The notes: generated from the sequence alone by a model not told the origin. Counted from the stretch's first letter, positions 34,420 through 44,348 are shown. The stretch is 64,000 nt of DNA from Alkalihalobacillus sp. AL-G (GCF_030643805.1 NZ_CP094656.1:3410001-3474000), one strand, 5' to 3'. Numbers and translations: made by a program.

Positions 34420-36585
34420 ATGAATGAGAACCACTTAACTTCACTGATTGACCAAATGACATTAGATGAAAAAATTGCTCAGCTAATGCAGTTAGCTACC
34501 CCTTTTTATAAAGGCGCATCGAATGAGGGTCAGATTACTGGACCTATGGCAAGCATGGGGATATCTGAAGAAGTGATTCGTAGTAGCGGATCGGTTCTTG
34601 GGGCATCCGGTGCAAAGGAAATCATAAACATCCAGAAAACGCACTTATCCGAAAATAGGCTAGGAATTCCGTTGTTATTCATGTCTGATATTATTCATGG
34701 CTATAAAACGATTTTTCCAGTGCCTTTAGCAATCGGATGCTCCTGGGATTTAGAATCGGCTGAAAAAAGTGCGGAAATTGCCGCTAAAGAGGCAGCAGTT
34801 TCAGGGGTCCACGTAACCTTTGCCCCGATGGTCGATCTTGTCCGAGATCCACGTTGGGGTCGAGTGATGGAATCAACTGGCGAAGATCCATTCTTGAATA
34901 GCCAATTTGCTGAAGCATTCGTCCATGGCTTTCAAGGTGAAAAATTAGAAACAGATCACGATCGAGTTGCAGCCTGTGTAAAACATTTCGCGGCATATGG
35001 GGCTCCTGAAGGCGGTCGTGACTACAATACCGTTGATATGTCTGAAAGGCAGTTACGCGAGTATTATTTGCCGGCCTATAAAGCCGCACTCGATGTTGGC
35101 TGTGAAATGGTCATGACGGCATTCAACACCGTCGATGGGATTCCAGCCTCGGGTAATAAAAAGCTGATGCGTGACCTTCTTCGCGACGAATGGAACTTTG
35201 ATGGCGTCCTCATTTCCGACTGGGGAGCCGTTAAGGAATTGATCCCGCATGGTGTTGCGGAAGATACGCAGGAAGCTGCCAAAAAGGCGATTACAGCTGG
35301 CGTTGACATCGAAATGATGACACCTTGCTACGTTCATCATTTAGTCGACTTGGTAAAAGAAGGACAAGTTAATGAGGCATTGATTGATGAAGCAGTACTC
35401 CGAATCCTTCAACTAAAACAGAAATTAGGATTATTTGAAAATCCGTATCGTGGCGCAAACGAGGAACGGGAAAGAGAGATTGTATTATCGGATTCCCATC
35501 GCCAAACAGCACGAGACCTCGCCTCGAAATCATGTGTTCTGTTGAGAAACGAATCCGTACTTCCACTAAATGCAGATCAGAAAGTCGCGTTAATCGGACC
35601 ATTTGCAGATAACGGCGACATCCTTGGAGCTTGGTCATGGTTAGGTTCTAAAGATGATGCAATTAAATTAAGTGATGCGTTCAGCACCCGAATCGATTCT
35701 GGACAATTATCGATTGCTAAAGGGTGCGACATCGAGACTGGATCAAATGAGCAAATTGACGAGGCGCTTCGCACTGCTGAAAATGCAGATGTCATCGTGT
35801 TAGCTTTAGGCGAGCATTCCGACATGAGCGGTGAGGCTGGGTGCCTGGCAGATATCCGCTTGCCAGAAGCACAGCTGAACTTGATCACTGCCTTAAAAAA
35901 GCTGGGTAAACCAATGATATCCGTCCTATTCAATGGTAGACCGCTGGATTTACATGGTGTAATCGAACATACGGACGCTGTGTTAGAAGCGTGGTATCCA
36001 GGAACAGAAGGTGGCGCTGCGATAGTTGACCTTTTATATGGTGATACTAATCCATCCGGTCGTCTAACGATGTCCTTCCCTTATTCGGTCGGTCAGGTTC
36101 CCGTTTATTACAACAATTATAATACCGGACGGCCAAAGGATGCACCGGATGCCCAGGAACGATATGTATCACAATATTTAGACATACCGAATGAACCACT
36201 ATTCCCGTTTGGCTTCGGATTAAGCTATACCACTTTTTCATATAGTGACATCACACTTTCTGCCGATACGATCAAACCGGGACAACCACTAAGCATTTCA
36301 GTCAGCGTAACAAACACAGGAAACGTTGCGGGAGAAGAAGTTGTTCAACTGTATATTCGTGACGTTGCAGGTGAAGTGGTTCGTCCATTAAAGGAGCTCA
36401 AAGGGTTTAAAAAGATCATGGTAGCGCCCGGAGAAACGAAGCAAGTTACGTTTGAACTGACGGAGGAACAGCTGCGTTATCACCATTCGGATCTTTCATT
36501 CGAGAGCGATCCGGGAGCATTTGTTGCCTATGTCGGTTCAAATAGCAAAGACGGAACGGCACGACAATTTGAACTAATAAAATAA
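34420..36585 (+). CDS. GH3 beta-glucosidase
   Basis: 721-aa GH3 enzyme without signal peptide. N-terminal barrel with PRWGRVMESTGEDPFLN and KHFAAYGAPEGGRD. Nucleophile Asp267 is in VLISDWGAV. The second domain carries the acid/base Glu in GEHSDMSGEAG. A C-terminal fibronectin-III-like domain follows (about 620-715, VTNTGNVAGEEVVQLY). TGGAGG precedes ATG 34420. Next to GH94 and an ABC importer, it matches the intracellular beta-glucosidases that cleave sophorose-type (beta-1,2) oligosaccharides. Its TAA stop is the first bases of a dispersed repeat. Confidence 0.92.
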   Translation: MNENHLTSLIDQMTLDEKIAQLMQLATPFYKGASNEGQITGPMASMGISEEVIRSSGSVLGASGAKEIINIQKTHLSENRLGIPLLFMSDIIHGYKTIFPVPLAIGCSWDLESAEKSAEIAAKEAAVSGVHVTFAPMVDLVRDPRWGRVMESTGEDPFLNSQFAEAFVHGFQGEKLETDHDRVAACVKHFAAYGAPEGGRDYNTVDMSERQLREYYLPAYKAALDVGCEMVMTAFNTVDGIPASGNKKLMRDLLRDEWNFDGVLISDWGAVKELIPHGVAEDTQEAAKKAITAGVDIEMMTPCYVHHLVDLVKEGQVNEALIDEAVLRILQLKQKLGLFENPYRGANEEREREIVLSDSHRQTARDLASKSCVLLRNESVLPLNADQKVALIGPFADNGDILGAWSWLGSKDDAIKLSDAFSTRIDSGQLSIAKGCDIETGSNEQIDEALRTAENADVIVLALGEHSDMSGEAGCLADIRLPEAQLNLITALKKLGKPMISVLFNGRPLDLHGVIEHTDAVLEAWYPGTEGGAAIVDLLYGDTNPSGRLTMSFPYSVGQVPVYYNNYNTGRPKDAPDAQERYVSQYLDIPNEPLFPFGFGLSYTTFSYSDITLSADTIKPGQPLSISVSVTNTGNVAGEEVVQLYIRDVAGEVVRPLKELKGFKKIMVAPGETKQVTFELTEEQLRYHHSDLSFESDPGAFVAYVGSNSKDGTARQFELIK

Positions 36586-36682
36586 AGAAAACTTGGCGAT
36601 TGCCGAGCCTTAAGGCGAAAGCAGAGTCGTAGTTGCCCTTATACTATAGAAAGTATTTATACTTTCTTAACGTGAAATAAAA
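36583..36682 (+). repeat. Dispersed intergenic repeat family 1, copy C (full length)
   Basis: Runs from TAAAGAAAACT (overlapping the GH3 stop) through AGCCTTAAGGCGAAAGCAGA and GTCGTAGTTGCCC to TATACTATAGAAAGTATT, TATACTTTCTTAACGTG. The tail AGAAAGTAT ... ATACTTTCT is a hairpin. About 35 bases are identical to copy A. Confidence 0.8.
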
Positions 36683-36801
36683 GCGTAGGCGCCCTGTACT
36701 AGCAACTAGGACGCTTTAGGCACACCGCGAGGAGACCTATGGGACTGGGGTGATCCAAACACCAGGGCACTGAAGCTAGACAATAGACAAAGGAGAATTC
36801 G
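36680..36801 (+). other. Leader region of GH94 gene with paired segments
   Basis: AAAGCGT (36680-36686) pairs with ACGCTTT (36711-36717), and a second imperfect stem involves CTGGGGTG and CACCAG near 36748-36769. No T-run follows. It could be another intergenic repeat or a leader RNA; no second copy exists in the window. Confidence 0.35.
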
Positions 36802-39800
36802 ATGACCATAACAACTAAGACAGATTCTAGATTCCAACTAAATGCAGGAGATTTTCACTTCACCTTTTTAAATAGTGGAGATTTGTACGAGGCAACTCAT
36901 AAATCAACCATGATCAACCAACTGATCAGCAACCCTTTGGACGGATCCTTAAATAATCTTTATTTACGTTTATTTGAAACGGATGGGGGCATAAAGGTTA
37001 CGCCAATGTTCGGTGTTCAATCCAATAGTAAGATGTCTGTTTCTGATTCAAAAATTAAATGGGAAGGTTCCTTTGAAACGGTTCAGTATCAAGTTACGTT
37101 TCATTTAACGGAAAAGGGAATCTGGTTTTGGCACGTAGAAGTTGAAGGCAGCGATGCTGAAATCGACTTGATTTATGGACAGGATCTCGGATTGGCAGAT
37201 AAAGGGGCTGTCCGCTCCAATGAGGCATACATGTCACAGTATATGGACCATTCCGTTTATGAAAATGCCGAGAATGGATATGTGATTTGCTCACGTCAGA
37301 ATCAACCACAACAAACCGGCTTTCCATATATACAGCAAGGTGCGTTGAGTAAAGTTGCCGGCTATTCAACGGACGGCTTTCAATTTTTCGGGTTATCGTA
37401 TAAAAAAACGGATAAACCCGAAGCATTGAACAAGCCTGTTTTAGCAAATGAAGTCTATCAATATGAATTTGCTTACGTTGCGCTTCAATCGGAACGCATT
37501 CAGCTAACTGATAAGTGCCGCTTTACCTTTTATGGACTATATAAAGAGGATCATCCTGACGCCGTCACCTCACTAGAATTTGAAAAGGAACTTGCTGAAG
37601 CGTGGGAGCAGGTAAACGCTTCTGAAGAACCGAATTGGCGTCAAGTTGAAAAGGTCAGCCTCTCACCGGAAATCGGAGCACCATTGCAAACTCTTCCGAT
37701 GACGGAAGATGAAATCGATCGGAACTACCCAGGCCGAAATCATGTGGAACGCAAAGATGACACGCTACTTTCATTTTTCACCGATTCACATGAACATGTC
37801 ATTTTAAAAGAAAAAGAATTGCTCGTTGAACGCTCACATGGACATATCCTGATGTCGGGTCAAAACGATCGATTAAACGAAAACGTAATGACAACTACGT
37901 CTTACATGGTTGGTGTGTTCAATGCCCAGCTTGTCATCGGGAACACATCATTCAATAAAATGTTATCGAACACTCGGAACGCGCTGAACATTATGAAAAC
38001 CTCTGGACAACGGATTCATGTAGAAATCGATGGTGTCTATCGGTTATTAACGATGCCTTCGTTATTCGAGCTAGGCTTCAACTACGCGAAATGGATCTAT
38101 AAAATAGATAACGATGTCCTTACGATTACGAATTATACGACCGTCGATTCGCCAGACGTAACGCTCAGCGTCAAGTCGGAAAGCGGCACTGCATACCGAT
38201 ACCTGATCACGAATCAAGTTACGATGAACACCAACGAATTCGAAGCACCATTTAAAGTGGAACGAAACGATCGTGATGTTTCCTTTTACGCAGATCCGTC
38301 ATCCGATAGTGCCGATACATTCCCTAACCTTTCTTATCGTCTTCATATCGATGGAGCGGGCTTTGAGGTAGAGGATGAGCAGGCATTAGCTTCAAACATC
38401 GAACCTGGTTCAGCATCGCTCATTGTATTGAACCTTAGTTCCTCGAGTGAATTTACGATGACGGTGCAAGGTGTTTTACACGGTGAAGAACGACCTCTCG
38501 TTCAGAAAGACATGAATGAAGAAGTCGAACGCTATCGCGAGTTTTACCGCGGAGTCATGAATGGATTTCAACTGACAGCGAATGATTCAAGCGTTAATGC
38601 AGTTGAAAAACTGAATACGCTGGCCTGGTGGTATACCCACAATATGCTCATACACTTCTCAGTTCCACACGGCCTCGAGCAATATGGTGGAGCGGCTTGG
38701 GGTACGCGAGACGTCTGTCAGGGACCGACCGAATATTTCTTGGCAACGCAAAACTACGGAACAGTTCAAGAAATCATTAAGACGGTTTATTCCCATCAAT
38801 ATGAAGATGAAGGAAACTGGCCACAATGGTTCATGTTCGATAAGTACTTCAAAATCCAACAGGACGACAGCCATGGAGATGTCATCGTCTGGCCATTGAA
38901 AGTTGTCAGTGACTATATAACAGCTACAGGTGATTTTGATATTTTACAAGAAAAAGTTCCATACACCTTACGTGATGGCTTTGATTTTAGTGAGGAAAAA
39001 GCAACGATACTCGATCATCTTAAAAAACAACTTTCGTATATCAAGAGTCATTTCTTGCACGATACATTCTTATCTTCGTACGGTGATGGGGATTGGGATG
39101 ACACGTTACAGCCTGCGAACCAACAGCTGAAGCAATATATGGTCAGCAGCTGGACCGTCGCATTAACGTATCAGGTTGTCGAACAACTAGCACGTGCTTT
39201 AGAAAAAGCAGCTCCATCCGAAGCAAGTGAGCTACGAGCTCTAGCCGATGGAATTAAAGAAGATTTTAACCGTTACATGCTGCAAACCGACGTGCTGCCA
39301 GGATTTTTATATATGGAAGATCCGAATGATGCTAAATTGATGCTGCATCCGACTGATACGGAGACTGGAATCAATTATAGACTGATTCCAATGAATCGAA
39401 GCATCATCAGTGAGCTTTTCACACCTGAACAGGCGAAAGCTCATTTCGAAACGATCAAGGAACACCTTTACTGTCCGGATGGCGTTCGTTTGATGAATCG
39501 CCCTGCCCATTATAACGGAGGAGTCAGCACGAATTTCAAACGAGCCGAACAAGCTTCGAACTTTGGACGAGAAATCGGGTTGCAATATGTTCATGCTCAC
39601 ATCCGATTTGTTGAAGCGATGGCTAAGCTTGGCTATAGTGAGGAGGTTTGGAAAGGCTTAGAAACGATCAACCCAATCGGAATTAAAGACGTTGTGCCGA
39701 ATGCGGAATACCGTCAAAGCAATACGTATTTCAGCAGCTCGGACGGGAAATTCAATAATCGGTATGAAGCGCAGGAACGCTTTGATGAGCTGCGTGAAGG

Positions 39801-40158
39801 TAACGTTCCGGTTAAAGGTGGTTGGCGCATCTACTCAAGCGGCCCTGGAATCTATATGAATCAATTGATTTCGAATGCACTTGGAATCCGTCAGGAAGGC
39901 GGTAACCTTGTGGTCGATCCAGTTCTCCCAGCGAAATTGGATGGATTGAGGTTCGAGTACCGATTCATGGACCGCCCAGTTACAATCGTCTATCATCTTG
40001 ACCAAAATGAAAATCGGATTGTTGTAAATGGATGCTCTGTGGAAGCAAGTTCGGTATCCAATCGATATCGAGAAGGCGGATTTGTCGTAGATCGTACTGA
40101 ACTAGGATCTTTATTGAAAAATGAAGACAATATGATCGAAATTCAACTGAAAAACTAA
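36802..40158 (+). CDS. GH94 phosphorylase, probable 1,2-beta-oligoglucan phosphorylase
   Basis: 1118-aa cytoplasmic enzyme. N-terminal beta-sandwich domains (to about residue 580) are followed by an (alpha/alpha)6 barrel with WWYTHNMLIHFSVPHG, YGGAAWGTRDVCQGP and YGDGDWDDTLQP. The Asp in the GDWDD block (residues 763-767) corresponds to the GH94 general acid. The size is well above cellobiose phosphorylase (about 800 aa) and fits the 1,2-beta-oligoglucan phosphorylase group, which yields glucose-1-phosphate from sophoro-oligosaccharides. AAAGGAG precedes ATG 36802. Neighbours (GH3, ABC importer, LacI) repeat the Listeria beta-1,2-glucan cluster. Specificity is inferred, not proven. Confidence 0.85.
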   Translation: MTITTKTDSRFQLNAGDFHFTFLNSGDLYEATHKSTMINQLISNPLDGSLNNLYLRLFETDGGIKVTPMFGVQSNSKMSVSDSKIKWEGSFETVQYQVTFHLTEKGIWFWHVEVEGSDAEIDLIYGQDLGLADKGAVRSNEAYMSQYMDHSVYENAENGYVICSRQNQPQQTGFPYIQQGALSKVAGYSTDGFQFFGLSYKKTDKPEALNKPVLANEVYQYEFAYVALQSERIQLTDKCRFTFYGLYKEDHPDAVTSLEFEKELAEAWEQVNASEEPNWRQVEKVSLSPEIGAPLQTLPMTEDEIDRNYPGRNHVERKDDTLLSFFTDSHEHVILKEKELLVERSHGHILMSGQNDRLNENVMTTTSYMVGVFNAQLVIGNTSFNKMLSNTRNALNIMKTSGQRIHVEIDGVYRLLTMPSLFELGFNYAKWIYKIDNDVLTITNYTTVDSPDVTLSVKSESGTAYRYLITNQVTMNTNEFEAPFKVERNDRDVSFYADPSSDSADTFPNLSYRLHIDGAGFEVEDEQALASNIEPGSASLIVLNLSSSSEFTMTVQGVLHGEERPLVQKDMNEEVERYREFYRGVMNGFQLTANDSSVNAVEKLNTLAWWYTHNMLIHFSVPHGLEQYGGAAWGTRDVCQGPTEYFLATQNYGTVQEIIKTVYSHQYEDEGNWPQWFMFDKYFKIQQDDSHGDVIVWPLKVVSDYITATGDFDILQEKVPYTLRDGFDFSEEKATILDHLKKQLSYIKSHFLHDTFLSSYGDGDWDDTLQPANQQLKQYMVSSWTVALTYQVVEQLARALEKAAPSEASELRALADGIKEDFNRYMLQTDVLPGFLYMEDPNDAKLMLHPTDTETGINYRLIPMNRSIISELFTPEQAKAHFETIKEHLYCPDGVRLMNRPAHYNGGVSTNFKRAEQASNFGREIGLQYVHAHIRFVEAMAKLGYSEEVWKGLETINPIGIKDVVPNAEYRQSNTYFSSSDGKFNNRYEAQERFDELREGNVPVKGGWRIYSSGPGIYMNQLISNALGIRQEGGNLVVDPVLPAKLDGLRFEYRFMDRPVTIVYHLDQNENRIVVNGCSVEASSVSNRYREGGFVVDRTELGSLLKNEDNMIEIQLKN

Positions 40159-40172
40159 CGATTTTGTAAGGA

Positions 40173-40199
40173 ACCCTCGGAGTCAAAAAGTCCGAGGGT
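40173..40199. terminator. Bidirectional terminator between GH94 and murQ
   Basis: Perfect 9-bp stem ACCCTCGGA with TCCGAGGGT, followed on the plus strand by TTTTCTC, 14 bases after the GH94 stop. Confidence 0.85.
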
Positions 40200-40224
40200 T
40201 TTCTCATGAGTGAAATTAAATACA

Positions 40225-41157
40225 TCATACTATGTGATCTGTTCCGAATTTCTCCAGCGACAACTTCCTTACCGCATCTGGAAAGTGGTCGTTCACTTCT
40301 TTTAATGTTTTAATCGCTTTTTGGTATGGGATTTCGAAAGTGATCATGAGGATTGCGGCACGAGCATCGCCTTTCGCTTCACCGTTCAACCTTTTCGCAA
40401 CCGTATCATTCACACCAGTCGCTTCCTTAATGATCTGTACGACCCTTCTTCTCAATTTCTCATTTGTCGCCTGTACATTCACCATAAGGTTGCCATACAC
40501 TTTTCCGAGCTTGATCATGACCGTCGTCGAGATCATATTCAACACCATCTTTTGTGCCGTGCCAGCCTTAAGCCGGGTTGAACCTGTGACCACTTCTGGA
40601 CCAACGAGTACTTCAATCGGAAATTGCACATGGCGACTAAGCTCCGCATTTGGATTACATGACAATCCAACCGTCACTGCACCGATATCATGTGCTTTCT
40701 TCATAGCGCCTATAACATAAGGTGTCCGTCCGCTGGATGTAATCCCTATCACTGCATCACGGCTACTTACTTCTGCTTCCATATTTCGTATCCCCTCTTG
40801 TTCATCGTCTTCGGCATCCTCAATCGCTGTTCGGATCGCTTTGTCCCCGCCAGCAATGATTCCATTGACGAGGGTCGGTTCAACTCCAAATGTTGGCGGA
40901 CATTCGGACGCATCCAAAATCCCTAGCCGTCCACTTGTACCTGCTCCTATATAATAGAGCCTGCCCCCATTCTTGACGATTTCGACCAACCGTTCAATAG
41001 CGGCAGTCACCTGCGGAATACTTTTCTCCACAGATGCCGCCACTGTCTGATCCTCCATATTCATGATCTGGATGATTTCTTCCACGGATAACGTATGTAA
41101 CTTTTCGCTGCGCTTATTCCTTTGTTCTGTCAACATGTCCTTATTCATGTTTTCCAT
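40225..41157 (-). CDS. murQ: N-acetylmuramic acid 6-phosphate etherase
   Basis: 310-aa SIS-domain lyase that removes D-lactate from MurNAc-6-phosphate to give GlcNAc-6-phosphate. YIGAGTSGRLGILDASE is the family fingerprint with the phosphate-binding Ser/Thr, and GIIAGGDKAIRTAIEDAED holds the catalytic Glu region. AGGAGG precedes ATG 41157. It is the last gene of the peptidoglycan-sugar run, 66 bases after an ABC permease. Its product would be handled by NagA (58043-59221). Confidence 0.95.
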   Translation of the reverse strand: MENMNKDMLTEQRNKRSEKLHTLSVEEIIQIMNMEDQTVAASVEKSIPQVTAAIERLVEIVKNGGRLYYIGAGTSGRLGILDASECPPTFGVEPTLVNGIIAGGDKAIRTAIEDAEDDEQEGIRNMEAEVSSRDAVIGITSSGRTPYVIGAMKKAHDIGAVTVGLSCNPNAELSRHVQFPIEVLVGPEVVTGSTRLKAGTAQKMVLNMISTTVMIKLGKVYGNLMVNVQATNEKLRRRVVQIIKEATGVNDTVAKRLNGEAKGDARAAILMITFEIPYQKAIKTLKEVNDHFPDAVRKLSLEKFGTDHIV

Positions 41158-41223
41158 AAAGTGCCTCCTGGTCGTGTTTCTTTTGCATTTTTAAAAAATG
41201 CACCATTTAATCAAGCAATATCA

Positions 41224-42048
41224 TTACTTGACCGCTCCTGCTGTCAAACCTTCCATAAACTGTTTCGAGGCAATGAAGAACAGGACGATCATCGGCAAGG
41301 ACGATAGCGTTAATCCAGCGAACAATGATCCCCAGTCTGCGGAATATTCTCCGAAAAGTGAAAGCATCCCGACCGGAATCGTTTTCTTCATCTCATCGGT
41401 TATAAAAATGAGCGGGAAAAAGAAATCGTTCCATGATTGGATGAAATTGATGATCATCACCGTACCGAGTGCTGGCCTCATGATTGGAAGCAATACATGC
41501 CAGAACACCTTGATATCCGTGGCACCATCAATCCTTGCCGCTTCTTCAAGTTCAATCGGCATCGTCCGGAAAAAACCTGTCAAGATCAAAATTGATAAAG
41601 GGATTCCGGTAGCTGTATAAATGAAAATGAGCGACCATAGAGAATTGATCAAGTCTAAATCTTTCATCAGCATGAACAAGGGGACGATTCCGAGTTTGAT
41701 CGGAATCATCATTCCTAATAAAAAGAAGAAAAACAATAGGTTGTTCCACCAAAATGTGTATCGTGCCATATAGAACGCCGCAAGTGAACCGACAAACAGG
41801 ACCAACAGCACTGAGGTGACACTGACGATTACACTGTTCCAAAAGTAGGTGAAAAACGGGATTTGATCGAGCAGCTTCTGATAGGTTTCAAGACTGAAAG
41901 AGTTCGGAAGCGATAGAGGGTTCTTGAATAGTTCTGCGTTTGATTTAAAAGAAGAATAAACCATAAGCAGGATTGGATATAGACTGATCGCAGCAAATAC
42001 ATACGCAATGATATAGTAGAGTGACCGTTTTCCAATGTGATCTTTCAT
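41224..42048 (-). CDS. Carbohydrate ABC transporter permease (MalG type)
   Basis: 274-aa CUT1 permease with six membrane segments and EAA loop ELEEAARIDGATDIKVF. AGGAGG lies nine bases before ATG 42048. It follows the MalF-type gene by 13 bases. By position between murQ and namZ it may import MurNAc, GlcNAc or a muropeptide disaccharide; no ATPase is encoded nearby. Confidence 0.92.
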   Translation of the reverse strand: MKDHIGKRSLYYIIAYVFAAISLYPILLMVYSSFKSNAELFKNPLSLPNSFSLETYQKLLDQIPFFTYFWNSVIVSVTSVLLVLFVGSLAAFYMARYTFWWNNLLFFFFLLGMMIPIKLGIVPLFMLMKDLDLINSLWSLIFIYTATGIPLSILILTGFFRTMPIELEEAARIDGATDIKVFWHVLLPIMRPALGTVMIINFIQSWNDFFFPLIFITDEMKKTIPVGMLSLFGEYSADWGSLFAGLTLSSLPMIVLFFIASKQFMEGLTAGAVK

Positions 42049-42061
42049 CTCCTCTTCCCTC

Positions 42062-43021
42062 CTACATTTCGACTTCGCGCTTACGTAATACGTATAGGAA
42101 AAATGCTGAAATTGTTGCGATGAATGTAAACAATACGACTGCTAATGCTGACCCTAGGCCAATCGCTACTGAACCAGCCCCGCCTGAGCCTCCAAAGGCA
42201 AGTCGGTAAAAAAAGACAGCTAACGTATCGGTGGAATAGTAAGGCTCGCCCATCGACCCTTCCATCGCATAGATAAGTTCAAATGCTTCAAAGGCATGTA
42301 TGAACGTCAGTACCGTTATGATCGTGAACGCCGGAACCATCAATGGAAAAATGATTTTTCGAATCAACGTCAATCCTTTGGCACCATCTAGTCTTGCAGC
42401 TTCAATTAAATCAGTGGGAATAGCCTGCAACCCTGCAAGGAAAATCAACACTGCAAATCCGAGACCGAACCATGAGTTGACGAGGATGATCGCGATCAAT
42501 GCGGTATCAGGATGCCCAAGCCATGGCTTCGCCCAGCTCTCTAAGCCGATTTTATGTAACAAAACATTCAGTGCACCAAAGTTCGGATTGAGAATCAATT
42601 TCCAAAGAAAACCGACGATGATGACGGAAAGTAATCTTGGTATGAAATAGGCGATTTTGAAAAATTCCGCCCCTCTCACCTTTTTATAAATGATATAAGC
42701 CAGTATGAATGCAATGCCATTTTGAACGATCATTTCAAGGACAAAGTAAAGGATGTTGTTTTCAAACGCATTCCAGAACATATCATTGAACGGTTGTTTC
42801 GTGAATAGGGCTATGAAATTCTCTACACCGATGAATGCCCCACGCTTGATTCCCTGCCAATCAAACAAGCTATATGTAAATGCCGCAAACAACGGGTAAA
42901 TGATGAAAAGGACATATATAGCAAGGGCAGGGATCGGAAAAAGATGGATGACCCATTTTTTCCAATCCGGTTTTTGCTTTGCTTTCATATCGACATTTGG
43001 TCTCGTTTCCAGCTGCATCAT
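42062..43021 (-). CDS. Carbohydrate ABC transporter permease (MalF type)
   Basis: 319-aa CUT1 permease with an N-terminal cytoplasmic leader of about 30 residues, six membrane segments and EAA loop DLIEAARLDGAKGLTLI. Two Met codons open the gene; GGGTGGCGAGGA lies upstream. It belongs to the same transcript as the binding-protein gene (58 bases apart) and the MalG-type gene. Confidence 0.92.
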   Translation of the reverse strand: MMQLETRPNVDMKAKQKPDWKKWVIHLFPIPALAIYVLFIIYPLFAAFTYSLFDWQGIKRGAFIGVENFIALFTKQPFNDMFWNAFENNILYFVLEMIVQNGIAFILAYIIYKKVRGAEFFKIAYFIPRLLSVIIVGFLWKLILNPNFGALNVLLHKIGLESWAKPWLGHPDTALIAIILVNSWFGLGFAVLIFLAGLQAIPTDLIEAARLDGAKGLTLIRKIIFPLMVPAFTIITVLTFIHAFEAFELIYAMEGSMGEPYYSTDTLAVFFYRLAFGGSGGAGSVAIGLGSALAVVLFTFIATISAFFLYVLRKREVEM

Positions 43022-43079
43022 TCCTCGCCACCCTTACTTTATGTTTTCAAAAAGCCTCGGTTGTACAACCTTTAAATGA

Positions 43080-44348
43080 TTATTGAAACGGTTTGAAATA
43101 GGTTTCTGCATTGGTCTGAAGCTTGTCGGCTACCTCTGTCGGTGTTCGCTCACCCAGGTACATTCCTTGAAGCTCTGTTTCGAGCGTCGCCTTCGTTGTC
43201 GGGTTACCTTCATTGAAATGAACGAGCATCATATATGATGTTGAGTATTTTTCTGAGGATTGAGCCATTGCTGTCACTAGCTCATCATTCGTTTTCACGC
43301 CCGGAACGGCTGGTATCCGTGCTAATTCATCCGAAAACAGCTTTGCGAATTTTTCAGTCGCCATGAATTCAAGAAATTTCTTCGCCTCTTCTTTATGCTC
43401 GGAGTTTACGTTAAGCCCGTAAGAACCGTCCACCCACGTAGTCATTGTCGGTTCTTTTCCGACAGCGGACGGCATTGGGAAGAATCCTAACTGAAGATCC
43501 GGATTCATTTCACGCAATACCTCGATCTCCCAGCTGCCGAGAGGGAACATTGCAGCTTTCCCAGTGAAAAACAGCGTGCGGATGTCTTCCATTCCGAGTC
43601 CCACATAATTATCGGGGAAGTATTGCTTCAGTCCATCCATCGCTTCAATGGAAGAAACGAATTCATCACTTGTAAAGGTCTTTTCCCCTGACGTTATTTG
43701 ATCGACGAAATCATTTGCACCATAATAAGCTGGACCGATGATCGAATGTGCCAACGAAAGCAGCCACCCTTCCTTCGATCCGAGAGCAATCGGTATAATC
43801 CCTTCTTCTTTCAGCTTTTCATTCAATTCAATGAATTCGTCCCATGTTTTCGGTTCTTTCAATCCATGCTTTTCAAAGATTTCTTTGTTATAAAACATTT
43901 GTGCGGAATTCAGTGACAGCGGAACACCGTAAACCTTCCCGTCCTTTGCGGTTGCCGCGGCGATTACATCTTCAGGAAAAACATCGATTCCATTCAGATC
44001 GTCCAACGGTTCAAGATAACCAGCTTCTGCAAGCTGCATTCCTGGTGCATACGGGCGGAGCTGAATGATATCAGGTCCTTCTCCGCTTTGTAATGCTGTG
44101 TTTAAAATCGTGTTATATTCGGTGTTTTTCGAAGGCTTGAATTCGATATTGATATCAGGATGTTCTTCATTGAATGCTTCAATGATTTTTTCATAAGCGG
44201 CCGTATCCTCAGTCCTCCAGCTCCCGATCGTCAGTACAGCCCCATCTTCTTCCGACTCCCCTGAAGAATCGCTTTCTGAATTGCAGCCGGCTAACCCGAG
44301 CGATATCAATAAAAGGAACATTAAGAACATACTCATCGTTCGTTTCAT
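43080..44348 (-). CDS. Extracellular sugar-binding lipoprotein of ABC importer
   Basis: 422-aa CUT1 solute-binding protein. Signal peptide with lipobox LGLAGCN (Cys about residue 22). Mature features are LTIGSWRTEDTAAYEKII, YGVPLSLNSAQMFYNKEIF and AAMFPLGSWEIEVL. GAGGAGGGG precedes ATG 44348; the frame extension to 44381 is not a signal. It starts the importer segment behind namZ and a hairpin at 44500-44540. Peptidoglycan-derived sugar is the inferred ligand. Confidence 0.92.
   Translation of the reverse strand: MKRTMSMFLMFLLLISLGLAGCNSESDSSGESEEDGAVLTIGSWRTEDTAAYEKIIEAFNEEHPDINIEFKPSKNTEYNTILNTALQSGEGPDIIQLRPYAPGMQLAEAGYLEPLDDLNGIDVFPEDVIAAATAKDGKVYGVPLSLNSAQMFYNKEIFEKHGLKEPKTWDEFIELNEKLKEEGIIPIALGSKEGWLLSLAHSIIGPAYYGANDFVDQITSGEKTFTSDEFVSSIEAMDGLKQYFPDNYVGLGMEDIRTLFFTGKAAMFPLGSWEIEVLREMNPDLQLGFFPMPSAVGKEPTMTTWVDGSYGLNVNSEHKEEAKKFLEFMATEKFAKLFSDELARIPAVPGVKTNDELVTAMAQSSEKYSTSYMMLVHFNEGNPTTKATLETELQGMYLGERTPTEVADKLQTNAETYFKPFQ

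Noticed and set aside
36802-40158. Cellobiose phosphorylase
   Set aside because: The protein is about 300 residues longer than cellobiose phosphorylases and the neighbours match the 1,2-beta-oligoglucan cluster.
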